Shown here: positions 1 through 8,871 of the stretch, one piece after another
How the letters are laid out: each line of letters starts with the position of its first letter
Numbering within the stretch: the stretch's first letter is position 1
Origin: Leptospira borgpetersenii serovar Javanica
GTDB lineage: Bacteria > Spirochaetota > Leptospiria > Leptospirales > Leptospiraceae
Direction of reading: 5' to 3'
DNA length: 8,871 nucleotides
Assembly (NCBI RefSeq): GCF_003046425.1
Contig: NZ_QAJG01000016.1
Span: 55,001 to 63,871 of the forward strand
Notes under the pieces: generated by a model
The model's input: only the letters and a program-made list of their open reading frames with translations
The model's database searches: none
What the model was told of the DNA's origin: nothing
Position numbers and translations under genes: made by a program

Positions 1-638
<638 letters not shown>

Positions 639-659
639 TTTAAAAGCCTTGTGCGAGTC

Positions 660-1826
<1,167 letters not shown>

Positions 1827-1835
1827 CTTTGTCGT

Positions 1836-1840
1836 CTCCC
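1836..1840 (-). promoter_or_regulatory. Shine-Dalgarno GGGAG of the dehydrogenase-like gene
   Basis: GGGAG on the minus strand lies nine bases before the ATG at 1826-1824, which supports that start. Confidence 0.6.
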
Positions 1841-1904
1841 GAAGCTTAACCTAGCGACTTTCTAATTTAGATAGAGGTAAAAAATCAGTTTATTCGTAAG
1901 GTTT

Positions 1905-2232
<328 letters not shown>

Positions 2233-2237
2233 AGTTA

Positions 2238-2240
2238 CCT

Positions 2241-2242
<2 letters not shown>
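2238..2242 (-). promoter_or_regulatory. Shine-Dalgarno of flgM overlapping the rsmI stop codon
   Basis: AGAGG on the minus strand, nine bases before the flgM ATG. Its first two bases belong to the rsmI TAG (2243-2241), a layout that favours re-initiation by ribosomes leaving rsmI. Confidence 0.55.
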
Positions 2243-2992
<750 letters not shown>

Positions 2993-2996
<4 letters not shown>

Positions 2997-3733
2997 AGAT
3001 TACAGCCCGGAGGAGAAACTCCGGAAGGACAAACGCAACCAGTCTCTTCCGCTCCGGCGATCGTGCAAGGATTACAAAGTGTTCCGACTGGACAATTTTG
3101 TTTTACTACGGCTGTGCAAGACGCGTTATTGCATTCCGAGGGATTACAACTGGAACCGACCGGGCAGAGGTAGGGCCTGGAAGAAGAACACATCTTTACG
3201 GGAGTAGAAGGATTGGAAAAGATTCCGCTATTCAAAAGGGCTCTCATGGTGAATGTATAAATTTCACACTTAATGAACGGAAATACTCCCGGCGGAGGAA
3301 TCTGATTGAGAATCCTGCGAGTTTGTAATTTAGAAGAACTCGTAGATGCTTCAGAAGAAAGATGAGGAAAGGAAGGTTGTACACCGTTTTCCAAATACAC
3401 GTTTCCTGCGGCGAGAGTTTCCGCAACCGAAGGAGCCGTCGTTGTGATGTAAAGATTGTAGCCTACGAATTGAGGTTCCCCATTCGTCACGTAATAACGA
3501 ACTAAAAATTCCGGTTTATAGTTGTTCGGCTCGGATAAAAAGTCTACGTCTTTTGATATCGTATCCGTGATTCCTTCGTTTACCGCGACGATACTTAAAA
3601 ATTGAGGAACCCCTACTGGAGAAATAAATATAAAGGGGGATTGTGCCACATCCGTGTTTCTACCACAGCCTAAGAGAATCCAAATCAAGGAAAGAAGAGT
3701 AAGAAACGTTGGACGAAGAATTTGAAAAGCCAT
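2993..3733 (-). CDS. Cys-rich lipoprotein of unknown function
   Basis: A 246-residue protein with a signal peptide (hydrophobic FLTLLSLIWILLG, residues 10-22) ending in LLGC, so Cys23 is the likely lipidated residue and the protein is predicted to be exported and membrane-anchored. The middle part (about 75-165) contains alternating hydrophobic residues such as FLVRYYVTNGEPQFVGYNLY and may be a beta-sandwich of the fibronectin-III kind; that is inference. The last 90 residues hold 12 further cysteines (156, 182, 190, 196, 201, 206, 214, 220, 223, 233, 235, 244), an even number, with a repeated motif: CPVGSSCNPSEC (190-201) and CPVGTLCNPC (214-223). This suggests a compact disulfide-bonded module. 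It appears to be the first gene of the unit, overlapping rsmI by four bases. No strong Shine-Dalgarno precedes the ATG. The function is not recognised. Confidence 0.85.
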
Positions 3734-4544
<811 letters not shown>

Positions 4545-4598
4545 GACCTCGTGACGTTATATTTATGCAACGGTCGGTGATAATCGGAACACGATGGC

Positions 4599-4611
4599 AA
4601 TTTAGAATATT

Positions 4612-4618
<7 letters not shown>
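4599..4618. repeat. Perfect 20-bp palindrome overlapping the nadE stop codon
   Basis: AATTTAGAAT is followed directly by its exact reverse complement ATTCTAAATT. The site lies in the 67-base gap between two convergent genes and covers the TAG of nadE (4614-4612). It could form an AT-rich hairpin at both transcripts' 3' ends or be a protein-binding site. No T-run follows on either strand, so it is not a classic intrinsic terminator. Confidence 0.7.
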
Positions 4619-8105
<3,487 letters not shown>

Positions 8106-8326
8106 TATTCAAATAAACGATCGTATGTGTACCGCGAGTCTTTTCATTAAGTTCATCCTAATTCCTTACAGTATGGTTTCCTTTGGAAGACTTCCCAAGG
8201 CGGTTTCTCTTTACAGCAATGTTGGACCACACAGATCGATTTTCTTCAATACACCCAGTTGATTTGAATCTAAATTTACTAAAAATAGAAAGGACACTGG
8301 TAGAAAGAAAAACTCAAGCTACATTG

Positions 8327-8346
8327 CTCCCGATATTGATCGGGAG
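8327..8346. repeat. Perfect 8-bp hairpin with four-base loop
   Basis: CTCCCGAT (8327-8334), loop ATTG, ATCGGGAG (8339-8346). It is the most stable stem visible in the 3' gap after the membrane protein. No T-run follows on either strand, so it is not called a terminator. Confidence 0.6.
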
Positions 8347-8530
8347 GTAGGGTAACGTCTCCTAGACAAGTCTAAAATTAAGTTTACAGAAATCAAACTG
8401 CGGATGAACGAAATGAGGAATAAAAAGGGCTAAATGCTAATGAAGTCAACCGAACATTGTTGTAAAGAAAAGCGGCTGTTCAAGAGTGTATTGAGTTTAC
8501 AGTGTTATGGATCATGTCGATTTAAAATTG

Positions 8531-8556
8531 TGGAAAAGCAATGAATCAATTTTCCA
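8531..8556. repeat. Inverted repeat TGGAAAA/TTTTCCA with an overlapping alternative stem
   Basis: TGGAAAA (8531-8537) pairs with TTTTCCA (8550-8556) around a 12-base loop. AAAATTG (8524-8530) can instead pair with CAATTTT (8547-8553), so two mutually exclusive stems are possible. It lies about 90 bases past the Rpn stop, on that gene's 3' side. Confidence 0.45.
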
Positions 8557-8643
8557 TCATTTTCTGGGTCGAGTGAATTTCGATTCGTTTTGAGAAACGT
8601 CTTTTACACAAAATCGTTGGCAACACCTGGTTACAATGTCACG

Positions 8644-8820
8644 TTAGAGAATTACATTTTCTCTCAAGGTTTTTTCGGAGAATCCTGTGATTTCTAAAAC
8701 GGTCTTTAGATCGATCCCTTTTTTAAGCATTTTACCGGCAACTTCCAATTTTTCTTCGATCCTACCTTCAATTTTACCTTGTTGTATTCCTTCTGAAATG
8801 AGTCTCTCCGCTGTAGTCAT
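8644..8820 (-). CDS. Putative internally started RpnS-like protein (58 residues) within the Rpn gene
   Basis: Inside the Rpn frame, ATG 8820-8818 is preceded by GAGGAG (8832-8827) with a six-base spacer TTAACG, an excellent ribosome-binding site within coding sequence. Initiation there would give a separate 58-residue protein with the four-residue helical repeats ([16 protein letters not shown]) and the terminal helical module. In E. coli, rpn genes are reported to encode such an internal small protein, RpnS, which inhibits the full-length nuclease. The match here is in position, length range and repeat style. Its translation is inferred. The GAGGAG could simply be Glu-Glu codons, so this is a candidate only. 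Confidence 0.5.
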   Translation of the reverse strand: MTTAERLISEGIQQGKIEGRIEEKLEVAGKMLKKGIDLKTVLEITGFSEKTLRENVIL

Positions 8821-8871
8821 CGTTAACTCCTCGTATTGTTCCAATTTTGATATTGCCAAAACTCTTTTGAG
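8644..8871 (-). CDS. Rpn-family recombination-promoting nuclease (PD-(D/E)XK transposase-like), C-terminal end; 5' part outside window
   Basis: The frame is open to the window edge at 8871 and ends at TAA 8646-8644, so only the last 75 codons are visible. The tail [15 protein letters not shown], the Gly/Glu four-residue periodic stretch [18 protein letters not shown] and the final module [20 protein letters not shown] match the C-termini of Rpn (YhgA-like) proteins. These carry an N-terminal PD-(D/E)XK nuclease domain, which would lie to the right of the window. E. coli Rpn proteins cut DNA and, in published work, act as toxic phage-defence nucleases. A TTG at 8859 could be read as a start but has no biological support, since the frame continues upstream. 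Whether the gene is complete cannot be judged from here. Confidence 0.75.
   Translation of the reverse strand, partial: LKRVLAISKLEQYEELTMTTAERLISEGIQQGKIEGRIEEKLEVAGKMLKKGIDLKTVLEITGFSEKTLRENVIL
8827..8832 (-). promoter_or_regulatory. Internal Shine-Dalgarno GAGGAG in the Rpn gene
   Basis: GAGGAG encodes the Glu-Glu pair of the Rpn tail and lies six bases before an in-frame ATG at 8820. It is stronger than the ribosome sites of most full genes in this window. Confidence 0.5.

Larger units (their letters stand above)
8106..8643. other. 538-base region without a recognisable gene, rich in small inverted repeats
   Basis: The region lies between convergent genes. The stops of all six frames break it into short pieces. 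The longest noticed are a stop-to-stop frame at 8162-8350 (+, 43 codons from ATG 8219) and a 36-codon frame at 8434-8544 (+, begins MLMKSTEHCCKEK, four cysteines). Neither resembles a known protein. Visible structures are a perfect hairpin at 8327-8346, TAGAC/GTCTA at 8363-8374, and TGGAAAA/TTTTCCA at 8531-8556. A 23-base segment at 8201-8223 recurs inverted at 8453-8475. It may be a decayed mobile-element remnant or hold an untranslated RNA; neither is shown. Confidence 0.4.

Noticed and set aside
8162..8350. Open frame on the + strand after the membrane protein (43 codons from ATG 8219)
   Set aside because: No Shine-Dalgarno, no recognisable domain, and the perfect hairpin sits inside its end; likely a chance opening.
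8210..8502. TTTACAG occurring at 8210, 8383 and 8496 as spaced iterons
   Set aside because: Spacing is irregular (173 and 113 bases) and the flanks barely agree; a seven-base AT-rich word recurs easily by chance.
8434..8544. 36-codon Cys-containing ORF with AAGGG nearby
   Set aside because: The ribosome site is too close to the ATG (four bases), and the frame has no homology I can recognise; it is mentioned under the gene-free stretch only.
8857..8859. TTG at 8859 as the start of the Rpn gene
   Set aside because: The frame is open to the window edge and no Shine-Dalgarno precedes TTG; the gene is better read as truncated by the window.

Overview
The window reads as a chromosomal segment of a spirochaete, most likely a Leptospira species. 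The case rests on protein style: a FlgM with a Gly-rich N-terminus, lipoproteins with loose lipoboxes, an Rpn-type nuclease tail, and moderate-to-low GC with many GAA/AAA/TTT codons. The species cannot be fixed from the sequence alone; by eye, GC seems higher than in L. interrogans, but this was not calculated. No tRNA, rRNA, CRISPR array or complete insertion sequence was seen.

Layout. (1) 1-638, + strand: the C-terminal part of an MscS-family mechanosensitive channel, cut by the window edge. (2) 660-3733, - strand: a likely four-gene unit transcribed leftwards. It starts with a Cys-rich lipoprotein, overlaps rsmI (16S rRNA 2'-O-methyltransferase) by 4 bases, continues through flgM (anti-sigma-28 factor, 12 bases after rsmI), and after 78 bases ends with a protein that has the iron-alcohol-dehydrogenase fold but lacks all four metal ligands. 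(3) 3846-4544, + strand: a single-pass membrane protein of unknown function, diverging from the lipoprotein gene. (4) 4612-6546, - strand: nadE, the long glutamine-dependent NAD+ synthetase. (5) 6842-8105, + strand: pyrE followed by an overlapping polytopic membrane protein with a PH-like middle domain. The 295-base nadE-pyrE gap holds a possible 32-codon leader ORF. (6) 8106-8643: 538 bases without a recognisable gene, but with several inverted repeats. (7) 8644-8871, - strand: the C-terminal end of an Rpn-family nuclease gene, cut by the window edge.

How the parts fit. Most genes are housekeeping: rRNA modification, pyrimidine and NAD synthesis, osmotic protection and flagellar timing. The most interesting signals are two. 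The Rpn tail contains an internal ATG with a strong, well-spaced Shine-Dalgarno sequence, which would produce a 58-residue C-terminal protein, the arrangement known for intragenic RpnS antitoxins. The iron-alcohol-dehydrogenase homologue has an intact frame and a dismantled active site, which points to a pseudoenzyme of unknown role.
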